Shown one piece after another: positions 11,963-22,372 of a DNA stretch of 64,000 bases. The stretch comes from Sordaria brevicollis (taxonomy: Eukaryota; Ascomycota; Sordariomycetes; Sordariales; Sordariaceae), in assembly GCA_033439795.1 (NCBI GenBank), contig JAUTDP010000020.1:62001-126000 (forward strand). The letters run 5' to 3'. A program made the translations under genes and the position numbers. Positions within the stretch are counted from its first letter, which is position 1. Every line of letters starts with the position of its first letter. The notes below the pieces were generated by a model. The model made no database searches. It had not been told where the DNA came from and saw only the letters and a list, made by a program, of their open reading frames with translations.

Positions 11963-14284
11963 TTACTTCCCTCTCCCTCCCCTTCCCTCTCCCTCCCCTT
12001 CCCCCTCCTTTGCACCCCCTCCCAAGTTCACCCCCAACACCCTCTCCCCCAACTCCCTCACCATCCCCACCACCCCCTTCCCCCCTCCCCCCAACTCCTT
12101 CTCACTCAACCCAACACTACAATTAACCTCCTGCCTACTCTCCCTCACATCAATAGCCGGATTCCTCTCAAAGAAATTACTCGGCCTCAACACCACCCTG
12201 CTCGTCTCAACCGGCATCACCGGGAAATCTTCAGTCCTCGGAACATGCTGCAACCCAAACTGGACCCAAACCACGGGATCATCCCCCGCCTCATCCAGCC
12301 TATCCCTTCTCTCCGCCCATGACCTAACACCGGTGCCGCCACGGGATTGGTTCGTGTACTTCCCGCCGGCGTAGAGTTCGCCTTCGCGGTATTTGGTTAT
12401 ATACAGGGAATGGTCGGCGAATTCAGCTCTCTTGTGGTGGAAAGAAGATGGGTGGGCGAGGATGGGTTGCATGGGTGGTATGTGGAGTTTGTAACCGGGG
12501 GGAAGGGAGTTGATTGGGTTGTGGGATTGGGGGGAGATGATTTTGAAGACGCGGCCGGTGGTGGGGGAGAGGTCGTACCCGCCGGAGGTGGTGATGGGGG
12601 TGGTGGTTAGGGTGTAGCCGGTGCCGTGAGGGTTTTGGGGGTTTTCGGAGGGGGGTTTGGATGGGTCGTAGGGTAGGGGGACGCATTCTTCGTAGACGAT
12701 TGCGTTGCGAGGGCCGGTGGAGGGAGACAAGATGGGGGTGGAGGAGGTTGATAGCATCGGGTCGATGCGGAGGGAGAAAAAGTGTTGGTGGTAACCGGCT
12801 AGAACGCCGGGGTGGACGATGGTGCCGTAGGGGTGGGGGGTATGGGATAGCTCGAGGTCGACGGGTTGGGTTGACAGGATACCGGTGGCGCGAGCTTCGT
12901 AGGCTAGGTCGGCTGAGGTGTTGAAGACGAACGAGAGGATGTACTCGTAGTTCGACACCGTCAGGATGGTCTGCAACACTAGCTCGCGCTGACGAGTCAC
13001 CACGGCGCGGTTAGTCCGGTAGTTGGTATGTTTCCAACCGATGCCAGCGTCCTGCTCGTGAACGCAGATGACGTTGGGCATGTTAACCGGCGACCCGCTC
13101 CCATCCGTCAAGACACCAGAGATGTAGTAAATACTCCCCAAACAATCGCATCCCAACTTCAAATTGTTGGCCATGATCCCCGCCCCGGCATCACCAAGAT
13201 CGAACGCCGCCTTCCGATGGAAAGGATGTCTGGGATCCGAATACGGAATCGCCATATCGCTCAAACTCAACCGATAAAACAACGGCTTGTTGTCGTAGTG
13301 CACATCATACACCACCATCCCCTCCCGCTGATTAAACCCAACTTTAAAATCCCACTTCTGCCATCTAATCAACCTGCCCATCTCGCTGTACGGTTCCACC
13401 GTAAAACTGACCCCCTCCGGCTGAACCACCTGCAACGGCTTCAAGTCACTTCTCAACTCCTTCTGCAGCTCAGGGATATACTCGTTCCCGGGCCTCGGCG
13501 TCCACGGCTTCACCTCCCCTCCATTTACCTCCGCACCCAACCCCGTCGGCAAAACATCAACCCTAACAACCTCCAAAGTAACCGGATCAACAACCGGCGA
13601 AATCGGCAACGGAAACGCATAATGACACGAATCCTCCTCCTCCGAGTTCTTTGGATCTCTCATATACAGGAAGCACTGCATAACCCTCTTATCATCATAA
13701 AACTTTTTTCCAGTCTCATCCTTAACCCCATCCGAGCCGTAAATCCACGGGTCAATCACAATCTTACTCCCCTCCGGCAGTTTCAGTTTGGCAACCTCCT
13801 CCTTAACCCTCGGGTCAGCGAGCAGGGCCCTTTCAACAGCCAAAATCTCCTCCCCATCGCTGTTAGCATGTTGAAACGGCCCCAACTTGGCGTTGCTTTC
13901 GACTGTGGAGGTGGTCAGGTTGACGATGGCTTCGTGCACGTTGTGCGTACCCCGTAAAGAGTAGACGATGAAGGACCGGCGGGGGATGTCCAGTGGTGGT
14001 GCCTGAAAAGAGCAAGAGCGTTCGGCGACGAGGTAGGGCATTAACTCGGCTTTGGGCGGTTCGAGGAGGGTGATGATTTTGAAGTGGAGGGGGGTGGAGG
14101 GGGGCCAGAGGGATTTGATGAGGGTGGAGGAGAGGGTGATTTCGGAGGCGGAGAGGGGACCGAGGGGGTGGGATTGGTAGGCTGGGGGTGGTGGTGAGGA
14201 GGCATTGTTGGTGGTGGTGTTGGTGATGGTTAGGGGAGCGTGGCCGGGGGCTTCGGTGCTGGTTCCTGAGGTGTTGGTTGTCAT
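11963..14284 (-). CDS. Copper-containing primary amine oxidase (topaquinone type)
   Basis: Intronless, 773 aa. Such enzymes oxidise primary amines to aldehydes, releasing ammonia and hydrogen peroxide. The cofactor motif NYEY is present, with the tyrosine that becomes topaquinone at residue 446. The catalytic base is the Asp of AAFDLGDAGAGIMANN (residue 362), 84 residues earlier, a spacing close to that of known yeast enzymes. Copper ligands are His499 and His501 in GYHQHFF and probably His680 in FGLQHVPRTEDFPVMPVE. Length and domain order fit the family. The last 40 residues are an unusual Gly/Glu-rich tail, encoded by the pyrimidine-rich plus-strand tract at 11963-12080. There is no SKL-type peroxisomal signal and no obvious signal peptide, so it is likely cytosolic. 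A role in the neighbouring terpenoid cluster is possible but unproven. Confidence 0.95.
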   Translation of the reverse strand: MTTNTSGTSTEAPGHAPLTITNTTTNNASSPPPPAYQSHPLGPLSASEITLSSTLIKSLWPPSTPLHFKIITLLEPPKAELMPYLVAERSCSFQAPPLDIPRRSFIVYSLRGTHNVHEAIVNLTTSTVESNAKLGPFQHANSDGEEILAVERALLADPRVKEEVAKLKLPEGSKIVIDPWIYGSDGVKDETGKKFYDDKRVMQCFLYMRDPKNSEEEDSCHYAFPLPISPVVDPVTLEVVRVDVLPTGLGAEVNGGEVKPWTPRPGNEYIPELQKELRSDLKPLQVVQPEGVSFTVEPYSEMGRLIRWQKWDFKVGFNQREGMVVYDVHYDNKPLFYRLSLSDMAIPYSDPRHPFHRKAAFDLGDAGAGIMANNLKLGCDCLGSIYYISGVLTDGSGSPVNMPNVICVHEQDAGIGWKHTNYRTNRAVVTRQRELVLQTILTVSNYEYILSFVFNTSADLAYEARATGILSTQPVDLELSHTPHPYGTIVHPGVLAGYHQHFFSLRIDPMLSTSSTPILSPSTGPRNAIVYEECVPLPYDPSKPPSENPQNPHGTGYTLTTTPITTSGGYDLSPTTGRVFKIISPQSHNPINSLPPGYKLHIPPMQPILAHPSSFHHKRAEFADHSLYITKYREGELYAGGKYTNQSRGGTGVRSWAERRDRLDEAGDDPVVWVQFGLQHVPRTEDFPVMPVETSRVVLRPSNFFERNPAIDVRESRQEVNCSVGLSEKELGGGGKGVVGMVRELGERVLGVNLGGGAKEGEGEGEGRGGRGK

Positions 14285-14962
14285 CTTGTCGGTGAGGTGA
14301 GGGATGGTGTTGATATGAATGAGTGGTGAGGTTTTGGGAGAGGGAGGGTCTTTATGAGGCGGACAAAGTGATGTTGGGGACCAAGGATAGCGGGGTAAGT
14401 ATCACCATGAACGATAAAGGCTTGTTACCATCCAATCTTATCTCCTCCAAAGGGAGGAACAAACCAATATCATTGGAGAGCGCTCCGTGCTTGTGAGTGG
14501 GATGAACGGCCATCTCGGACTGCAAGTCCACGAGACATATCGCCAAGATAGGGACCCGAAGTTGTACGTAACACTTGCTGGGCATGGTTATTCGCGGTTA
14601 TAGACCCCTCGTTCTTGAGCCCACGATACAACTGGTGATGAAGCTGGACGGGACTGCCGGATGAGGTTAACCATCCACACATCGTCACCATTGTCCAGAA
14701 AAGGAAATGAACTCCAGCACTTCAGTGTTCTGCTTCCCCGCATCCTGCTTCAGCTCCTCCGAACTACCCCGCTATCATTGCTATCGTTCGTATCGGCGTG
14801 CAACACTGGCTGTCTGTCCTACCCATTTTGACCAACAAAAAAAATGCAGGAAGCTGGTGGTTTACAACCGTGATGTTTGCGCCAAAAATTACACGAGAAA
14901 AGGAGAAGTAAACAAACCCACTCAGCTCCACTCAAAAGCTCAAAAAAATTGCAAAAGAAATT
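14285..14962. other. Amine oxidase promoter region
   Basis: Upstream DNA between the amine oxidase start and the 3' end of tRNA-Met. No coding frame or clear site is supported here. Confidence 0.5.
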
Positions 14963-15067
14963 GGGACCTGGGAGGCTCGAACTCCCGACCTCAGGATAAC
15001 TCTGGTATTTCACCAGATCATAGAGAAGCTATGAGACCTGCGCGCTAGCCAACTGCGCCAAGGTCCC
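14963..15067 (-). tRNA. tRNA-Met: tRNA-Met (elongator, anticodon CAT) with a 32-nt intron
   Basis: On the minus strand the acceptor arms GGGACCT and AGGTCCC pair perfectly. The D arm is GCGC/GCGC around AGTTGGCTA. The anticodon stem CAGG/CCTG carries the loop CTCATAA with anticodon CAT (plus-strand 15031-15033). The T arm is GGGAG-TTCGAGC-CTCCC. The intron lies after position 37, as is standard, and covers 14998-15029 (32 nt); the mature tRNA is 73 nt without CCA. The U31-U39 mismatch also occurs in other eukaryotic elongator tRNA-Met, and the acceptor and T-arm sequences are not those of an initiator tRNA. Confidence 0.95.
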
Positions 15068-15268
15068 CTGTGACCTTTGTTAAATCGTTGAAGTTGTGGC
15101 TCAGCGGAAGTGCTTATGAGCATGCACGAAAACTGGATTTTGGGAATGGGGGCACTTTTACATTTCGCATCCTCGAAATCGAAGTAAGAACGACGAAAGC
15201 AACCATCAAGAGATATAGCAAACTCGTTATGTAGATTTGAAAGGATATTAATGAAAGAGAAAGTTCAT

Positions 15269-15276
15269 ATGTAAAA
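15269..15276. repeat. Target-site duplication of the MITE, left copy (ATGTAAAA)
   Basis: ATGTAAAA directly abuts the left inverted repeat and is matched exactly at 15688-15695 beyond the right one. Confidence 0.8.
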
Positions 15277-15687
15277 GAGCTTGACTTACCGCACCGGGGT
15301 CATTGTCCTCATGCACCCTTTTTTGACTTTATGCACCCTGTGCACGGATCACCCGTTTTCAAAAGTAAATTTCTTTGGTAAAACGTTCCAAACTTTCACA
15401 GCCAAAATTTATAACGCAACAGCTACTTCCTATTTTTGCTTTTATAGACATCAAACTGTATCATTCTCATTGAGAATGAAATAAAATAGTAATATACCGT
15501 TATTCAAATCTTGAAGAGCTTTTCTCAAGGGAATGCTTATATAAAAGTTTGCGTAGAGATTCCATTTCGTTTTGAGAACGGTTTCTTACACTAAAAAACG
15601 ACGATAATTTCATTACATGTAAAAAAGGGTGCGCGAAGTCAAAAAGGGTGCATGAGGACAATGACCCCGGTGCGGTAAGTTAAGCTC
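15277..15687. mobile_element. 411-bp MITE, hAT-like by its 8-bp target duplication
   Basis: The ends are long inverted repeats. The left end starts GAGCTTGACTTACCGCACCG; the reverse complement of the right end starts GAGCTTAACTTACCGCACCG. They match for about 52 bp with one mismatch and one length difference in a T run. A further GCACCC block on each side gives a second, subterminal layer. The 8-bp direct repeats ATGTAAAA flank the element. The roughly 290-bp A+T-rich interior has no coding capacity, so the element is non-autonomous. It sits between the tRNA gene and the diterpene synthase, its right target duplication ending 28 bp before the synthase stop codon, so it may supply that gene's 3' UTR or polyadenylation signals. 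An 8-bp duplication suggests a hAT-type transposase; the terminal bases are not a textbook hAT end. Confidence 0.85.
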
Positions 15688-15695
15688 ATGTAAAA
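15688..15695. repeat. Target-site duplication of the MITE, right copy (ATGTAAAA)
   Basis: An exact match to 15269-15276. Confidence 0.8.
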
Positions 15696-15723
15696 ACACA
15701 TATAAAGATTGCGAATCAGGCAA

Positions 15724-18700
15724 TCACCCCCTCGAAACCCCAACCCCAATATCCCTCACAACATAAATCTGTCCATACAAATCCGTCACATCAACAAACA
15801 ACTTGACCCCCTCCATCTCTTTCCCCCCCACCAACAAGCCCTCTAACTCCCCCATCGCCCTCTCCAACCCGCGTCTCTCATACTCTGCAATCCACATCAA
15901 CTCCTCCTTGACCTTCTTCTCTCCCTCCATTGCATCCCCATCTCCATCTCCATCTCCATACAATCCTCCCTTTCCACCCTTTCCATCTTTCTTTCCACCC
16001 AGTCCACCCTTCCCCATACAACGATTACCATCTCCCCGTCGTCCAGCAGAAGACAAGTGAAACTCCCCGAAATTCACAGAATTCAAGTTTCCCTCCGCAT
16101 GGTCGCGAGCCACAGACCCATAATCATTAAACATCCTACACAAACTCGCTAAACTTCTCACCATTGCTTCGGTAACGTAGCTCGTTTTTGCATCTCTGCT
16201 GAACAAGTTCTCGCCCATCCTATTACCGTTACCGGTGGTGTTACCGTTGCCGTTACCGTGCTTACCGGGATTATGGGAGAGGAGGCAGGTGTAAAAAGTA
16301 AAAGAGAATGGACAGGAGGTGTGGTCAGCGGAGGTTGAGCGGACCCAGGAGTAGTAGGTTCGGGGGTTGGGGGGGTTGAAGATCTTTGTTCTTGTCTGGG
16401 TATCGAGGGATGGGGAGGAGGAGGAGGAAAGACGGCGGCGTTTAGATGGCGGTGGAGAGGAAGAGTCGGTCGGTTCAGAAATGGGCGATGGCAGACCGGT
16501 CTCCTCTTCTTCTTCCTCCTCCTGGCCCCCAGCGGCGTCGTGGCAAGAGAAAACCCGGTTAGAGCCAGCGGCGGCAAACTGGATATTATCATCCGCATGC
16601 TGCACATGAGCCAGCAAAAAAGTTTGCACCTCCCTTGCCAACCTAGCCCGTACACCCCCCGGCGCGCTGATAACAGCTGGGTGCAGGAGGATGTATCTGA
16701 CGTATCTCGCAAGAGTTGATCGGATAATCTTTAGGTTTGTGGGTGTGTGGTCGGAGTCTCCCCAGATACTTCTTCTTCTCCTCCGACCCGAGGGATTGAA
16801 TTCGTCAAAGACTTGGTCGATGACTTCCCGGATTGCATCCAGGCTTCCACGACTTCCCTCGTAGAAACCGAGAAAGTCTCGCTCGACGGCGGTTTCCATG
16901 TACTCGTCGACTTGGTAGTTGAGCATGGAGAGGATCATCATTTCTTGCAGGATGTAGTTGCTCAGGCCTCCGCTGTGCCCGTGACCGTGACTGCCGGTGG
17001 CTTGCACACGAAGGGCGTTGCTGGCGGTCCAGGTGAGGGGGATGAAGGTCATGTACTTCTCGTCGCCGCCGGTAATGGGGAAGATATCCAGTTCCTGACG
17101 CTTCTGCTGAAGGAAGCCAAGGGCATAGCAAGCTTGCATCTCTGCGACTCTCAGCAGTTGTGGCGCTAGATCTCGGAACAAAGGTGTAAGGGAGATGAGC
17201 TGGCCTGCTTTTAGGACACCGTGAAGTAGTGACGCGGAAACAAACAGCGAGTCGTTAGTCCTGTGTACAACCTGGCCATTTGCATCGACTGTCGAACCGG
17301 TGAAATCAGGAACGGGAACAACGGCGGCAGCTAGGCAGTACGCCTCGCACAACACTGGGGACGCATATGTAACTTTTTCAATCCAGAGGTACTGTCCCTT
17401 CTTCCAGTCTTGCTTGTGAGCTTCCAGGAAGGCCTTGCCATTCTCGATGCTGGCGGTAATAAAGTTGACACCATGCATGCGTCCGAGTTGCTGAATCCAA
17501 GGGAGATGGGAGAGCCAAGACAACGTCAGGATGCCGTACGCTGTAACTTCGGCGATGCCATTTGCCCACGAACCATCGAGACCTTGTGACCCTAGGACCT
17601 TGGTAAGGACATGTAGGGAGGTTGTCGGAATTTGCTCTCTTAGTTCAGGAGCGAGCTGGAAGACGGAAGCTTCGAGGGCGGGATTGACGGCCATGGCGTC
17701 AAAAAGGGAGGCAAAGGACTGGGAGATGAGCATCATCCAGTAGAGTTCGTTGATGTGCTAGAGGTAGACTTTGTCAGCGTTGTTTCTACTGCTCGTTCTT
17801 AAAGTGGAAGAAGTGCTTACCCATTTCTCCCTCACACTATCAGCATGCACCTGCTCACAAAGGAACTTTGCCGTCTTGACAATCTGCCGGACATAAACCG
17901 TCGGATCATCCATCATTAACAAACACGTCAAGACGTTGCAGTTCGCACTAATACTCGGATTCCTCTCCCCCTCGTACGTCCGAAAATGGTCCTTCGCTTC
18001 GAACGCCCTGATCAACGAGTCAACACCGACGTTGGCACCAAGGTGTCTCAGCGCCATGATCGCTCTTGCCGTATCATCTGCATCGACCAGGCCACCCGGG
18101 ACTGCGAATCGTTAGCACTTTCACCCAAAATCAGGACCAGCCAGAAGATCTTACAAAAGCTAAACAACAACCCATCCTGCCTCGCCCACCCCTCCTCCAA
18201 GTACTTCCTAATCCCTCGCCCCTCCTGCTCTCCAAACCCCACCCCCGCCTCAGCCAAGGTCGTAACAACCCAAGTAACCTCAAAAGTCTCCGTAGGCCAC
18301 GCACACGGCACACCTCCATCCCCTCTCCTCTCCTCTAGACGTCCTTCCGCTTCCGCCTCTCCACCAAACCTCTCCCTATCAACCGCCCCCCTCAGATACT
18401 CCTCAGCTTGCTCATCCCAGACCCCCTTCTCCGCCAACCCCATGAGGTAAGCAGCCGTAGACGCAGGACTAGCAAGCATCGACCCATTCGCCTCCTTTAG
18501 ATGTCCAACCTTGGTAAAATCAATATAACCCCAGAGAGCTTCCAACGAGTGGTAAAGCGTTGACCGAGCCTGGTAGACATAATTGGCCGGTAACTTTGCC
18601 AGCTTCGCATCGTGCAGAGCGCGCAGGGTAGAAGAGCCGGGGAAGGAGGAAAGCCCTTGGCCTTGCACGCCCGACTCCTCTTCGAGCAAGAGGAGAAGAC

Positions 18701-19142
18701 GGGTGACGAGGAGTTCGAAGCCGACTTGATCTGTTGAGGCGACGTCCCATTGGGCAAGCATGGATTTGAGCGCGGATTCGGCTAGCAGGATTCGGTTTTG
18801 CAGGGGCCAGGTGGTGAGTTCGGGCTGGGAAGGGCGCTGGGAAGAAGGGAAGAAAAGGGAGTGGCGCTTGAGAGCGAGCAAGGCGGCGGCGGTGTTGAGG
18901 ATGCCGTCGATGGGTGTGGCGTAGGAAGTCCATCCGCCTGAGGGAAGTTGGTGCCGGAGGATGTAGGTGAAGCATTGGGGGAAGAGGAAGTGGCCGGAGT
19001 TGGATGGTTTCTGGATCATAGACAGCCAGGCGGTGTCGTAGATGGCTGAGGAGGTGGTGCCTAGGCCTTTGCCGGATGAGCAGTGGGAGGAGACAAAGGA
19101 GATGAGGGAGCTGATCTGGGATTGGAGATGTGTAGAGTCCAT
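15724..19142 (-). CDS. Bifunctional-type diterpene synthase (CPS/KS-like)
   Basis: Three exons: 19142-18155, 18101-17821 and 17757-15724. The introns are 53 nt (GTAAGA...CAG) and 63 nt (GTAAGC...TAG); about 1100 aa. The first splice creates the class II motif DADD (residues 336-339), which protonates GGPP to a copalyl-type diphosphate. The N-terminal half has the SAIYDTAWLSMI and LPSGGWTSY signatures of diterpene cyclases. The C-terminal half has a class I acidic motif DEYME (about 707-711) in place of DDxxD and the metal-binding NDYGSVARD (about 967-975) followed by NLNSVNF, as in fungal CPS/KS enzymes. These are typically about 950 aa; the excess is low-complexity insertions, an acidic/Ser-rich one with KRRR (about 830-875), a Gly/Asn one (about 920) and a Gly/Lys/Asp one (about 1000-1040). 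The product cannot be read from sequence. It is divergent from the FAD oxidase gene. Confidence 0.9.
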
Positions 19143-20734
19143 GGTTGTAAGTAATGTGAAAGGTAGTGTTGTTGTGGTGAGTTGTTAATTGGTAGTTGTT
19201 GATGGCGACTGAGACGGAGGAGGGATGCAGAGATATATACCTGTCATCCGGCCTTATGGTCGAGGGTCGTTCGTCGCCGCCATATTGAAGGTTAGGACTG
19301 ACGAGTACGCTTCTCATTCCCAGCTGGCTTCACAAAAGTCTCCGACAAGTCCGTGGTTGTGATCTGCATCATGGAGTGACTTGTTTTTGGATCGTCGGTC
19401 TCTTGTGTGTCTTCGGACCGGTCAGTTGCAAAAGCTGGCGGAAGACATCCGCACAATCAAACAAAGATGGAAAAAAGTAAAGAGTTAGGTACAACCCAAG
19501 ACGTGCTTGAGGAGAATTGTTAGCTTCAGGCTCATCATCAATAGTCCCATATGAACTTCCCCGTCTTCGGAGTTTGCTACTTGTTGCACAGCGATCCTGC
19601 AATGAGAAGACTGTCTTGGAAGTAGGAACAGTGCTCAATCTTGAATCTCATCAAGCCACTCACGCCTGTTTCAACGGCCCTGCTGATATCAAACGTCCGG
19701 ACCATTATTTCCGTTCCCGCCAGTCAGGTACCGGTGTGGTTGATGGGGCTGTGGAAAGGCACTGGCGTGGTTCTAGCACGGCCCAAATGCATGGAAATGA
19801 TGGAGCTAGTACCTACACCGGCCCAACAAGCAGGATTAGCTTTGCCCTGTTTGCTAAGATAGTTTAATTGGGCCTTGCTTTTCGGCTCACGACATAGGGT
19901 TGCTCCATAGGCATCCCTCACGAGGTCTGGTGGAGTAACATGTGCTCACCGAGGTCCCAGTGCAGCTGTCGAGTCCTCGGTGCGTTCGGTGCTATCAACG
20001 AGGCCGTTTTGGTGTAACCGGACTAATTCCCATCGCTTTGGGTCCGATCCGAAAGTGTGACAGCTGGAGTCTGTTTAAAGATGTCTCACTTCATCACTAC
20101 CCGGACGATCAACCGAACCATGGTACTGGAGTCATCGAGTGTCTGGGGTGCATGCCAGGGCAAAACCATGGAGAAGTGGAGGAAGCCATCACCAAATCCC
20201 GGAGTAACCCTGTGGCAGTCTAAGACATGGGAGCGGGTGCACTGTGTGTACAGCTGGACAGGGGTCGATAGCAAGCTGCAGCCCTGAAAGGTAGCCCCCT
20301 GTTAGGCTGCGTTGGAACCATGACGGCGATCAATTCAGCGACTGAAACCCCAAAACTTTGGGGTGATGGTGACGATGATTTTCTGAGGTGCGCACATGGG
20401 GCTGCACGACGGTTGATGCCGTGCCTGTGGTAGACCTGTTGATCATTCAGCTTGTGCCTGGAGGATCAAAACTCCTCGGGTAAGGGTAGGTATCCTCCCC
20501 TTGATGATTGAGACGTGACGGCGTTCATGAACCCGGGAAGATATCGACGCAACGGACGCGTGTCGGATAAGAGGTTGCTTCTCGACAGTGGCGATACACC
20601 ATCCAAGCGGCCAGTCGGATTCTGCCCCCAGATACTGCTGCCTTCATAACGGTCCTGTGCCGCACTCTCGCCTCATCCGAGAAGCCACCGATTCAATGAG
20701 GAACAAGTGTGACACAGCTTTCATCGTCCATAAA
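19143..20734. promoter_or_regulatory. Shared divergent promoter region of the diterpene synthase and FAD oxidase
   Basis: A 1.6-kb region between two divergently transcribed genes. No protein frame is convincing. A small perfect hairpin (CCCCAAAACTTTGGGG) lies near 20347-20363. Shared regulation is inferred from the arrangement; I could not identify a pathway-specific binding site. Confidence 0.45.
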
Positions 20735-22372
20735 ATGTCTTTAACACTTGTCAATCTCTTCCGATCAACTCGATCTCGACTCTTATCCATCTCAAAGGCG
20801 TCATTCTTGCGCCAGAACTCGACCATGTCAGCCCCAAAAACCGACCTTGAACGAGCGGCTGCTGCTCGTGACCTTCTGAAGTCCACCTTTGGACAGCGCG
20901 TCACGACAGCCGATGACCCTGCCTCTGGGCCGAGGCTGGCTCTCACTACTCCGTGGTATGTCCCTCTTCCCCTCATCTCACCATAGCGTTTACTGACACC
21001 TTTCCAGGTCAACGACCTGTCACACTCCCTCAGCGGCTTACTTCCAGCCAGAATCATCTGCCGAAGTCAGCACAGCTCTTGCCATCATCACCAAAACACA
21101 GTCCAAATTTGCCGTGCGAGCCACGGGACACAACCCCAATCCTGGTTTCAGCAGTACTCATGAAGATGCCGTAATCATTGACTTGCATCGTTTGGATCAC
21201 AAATCTTTCGACGAAGAGACTGGAATCGCAAACATCGGCGCCGGAAACACTTGGGGTGAAGTGTATACCTGGCTCGAAGGAAAGGGAAGGTCCGTCATGG
21301 GCGGGCGGTACGAGGAGATAGGTGTAGCCGGCTTTGTGCTCGGTGGAGGTATGCCCGCCTTTTCCAACTTGAAAGGAATGGGCTGTGATCAGGTGAAAGG
21401 CTTTGAGGTCGTTCTCGGTAACGGTCAAGTCGCCTACTGCTCTTCTGAAGTCCGACCGGATCTGTACCGGGCTCTCAAAGGAGGCGGGTCAAACTTTGGA
21501 GTCGTGACTAAGTTTGAGCTGCAGACATATCCGTTGCTAAAGACGCAGTACACAGTCAATCTGTACAAGCCTGATGACTACGCCAGCATCATCGATGCGT
21601 CCATCGAAGCGCACTCGAAGATGGAAGACGACTCTAAGGCCACTTACTTCTCCAACTTCCACCGGGACTTTGTCGCCATCGGACAGCTGTACGCCGACAC
21701 TCCCAAGGAAGATCCAAAGGTGTTTGAGCCGTTCAACAGACTGGAGATGACCATGCCGGTTGTTCCCAAGACCGATGGAACTCTTTCGACACTGGCGCAG
21801 GCGATCGGACGCCGGGCTCCCAAGGGAAAGTGAGTTCGTCCCCAACCTCCTTTCATCTCACTCAATTGCCCATGCTAACCACATTTTTCGACAGACGCGT
21901 CATTTTCACCATCTCCACAAAGGTCGATCGAGACCTATACCTCGCCATCCACCAGATTTGGCACGAGGTGACCGCCTCACTTCCATCCTCCGCAGAAGGC
22001 ACAGACCTGCACTACACCATCCAGCCGGTCACAGCCGACGTTGCCCGCGCCGGCAAGGGTGACAATGTCCTCGGCCTGCGAGAGGTATCGCAGAACTGGT
22101 GGGTGTTCACGCTCGAGTATCCCAGAAACGGCGACGATGAGGTCCATCAAGCGGCCATGGACAAGATTTACGAGCAGGTAAAGAAGGCGGCAGAGGACAA
22201 GGGGTTGCTGTTGGATTTCATTTGCCCAACATTTGCCGACAAGAGACAGGATGTGCTGAGGGGATTTGGCGAGGAAAATGTCAAGTTGATCAAGGAAGTC
22301 GCGGGCAAGTATGATGAGCAAGGAGTGTTTCAGAAATTGCAGTATGGTGGGTTTTTGGTGAGGGACCTCTGA
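20735..22372 (+). CDS. FAD-linked oxidoreductase (BBE / PCMH type)
   Basis: Exons 20735-20955, 21008-21829 and 21895-22372; the introns (52 and 65 nt) are in phase; about 506 aa. The FAD domain has the His of AVRATGHNPNPGFSS, where VRSGGH is usual, and the flavin-site block VAGFVLGGGMPAFSNLKGMGCDQVKGFEVVL with its Cys; these His and Cys are the usual sites of covalent FAD attachment. YRALKGGGSNFGVVTKFEL is also typical of the fold. The C-terminal BBE motif (YNxxY-like) is not clear. The first 30 residues are Arg/Ser-rich and lack acidic residues, like a mitochondrial targeting sequence; a second Met at 20825 would give 476 aa. Such flavoenzymes perform oxidations and ring closures in fungal metabolite pathways, so this is a good tailoring-enzyme candidate next to the diterpene synthase. 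Confidence 0.9.

Noticed and set aside
13028..13957. Plus-strand frame of 309 codons
   Set aside because: It is antisense to the central amine oxidase domains and has no family resemblance.
11963..14284. Amine oxidase as a firm member of the diterpenoid cluster
   Set aside because: It is separated from the synthase by a tRNA gene and a MITE, and diterpene pathways do not generally need this activity.
15280..15690. The long inverted repeat as a transcription terminator or CRISPR-like structure
   Set aside because: The flanking 8-bp duplication and matched ends identify it as a transposable element; no spaced short repeats occur in the window.
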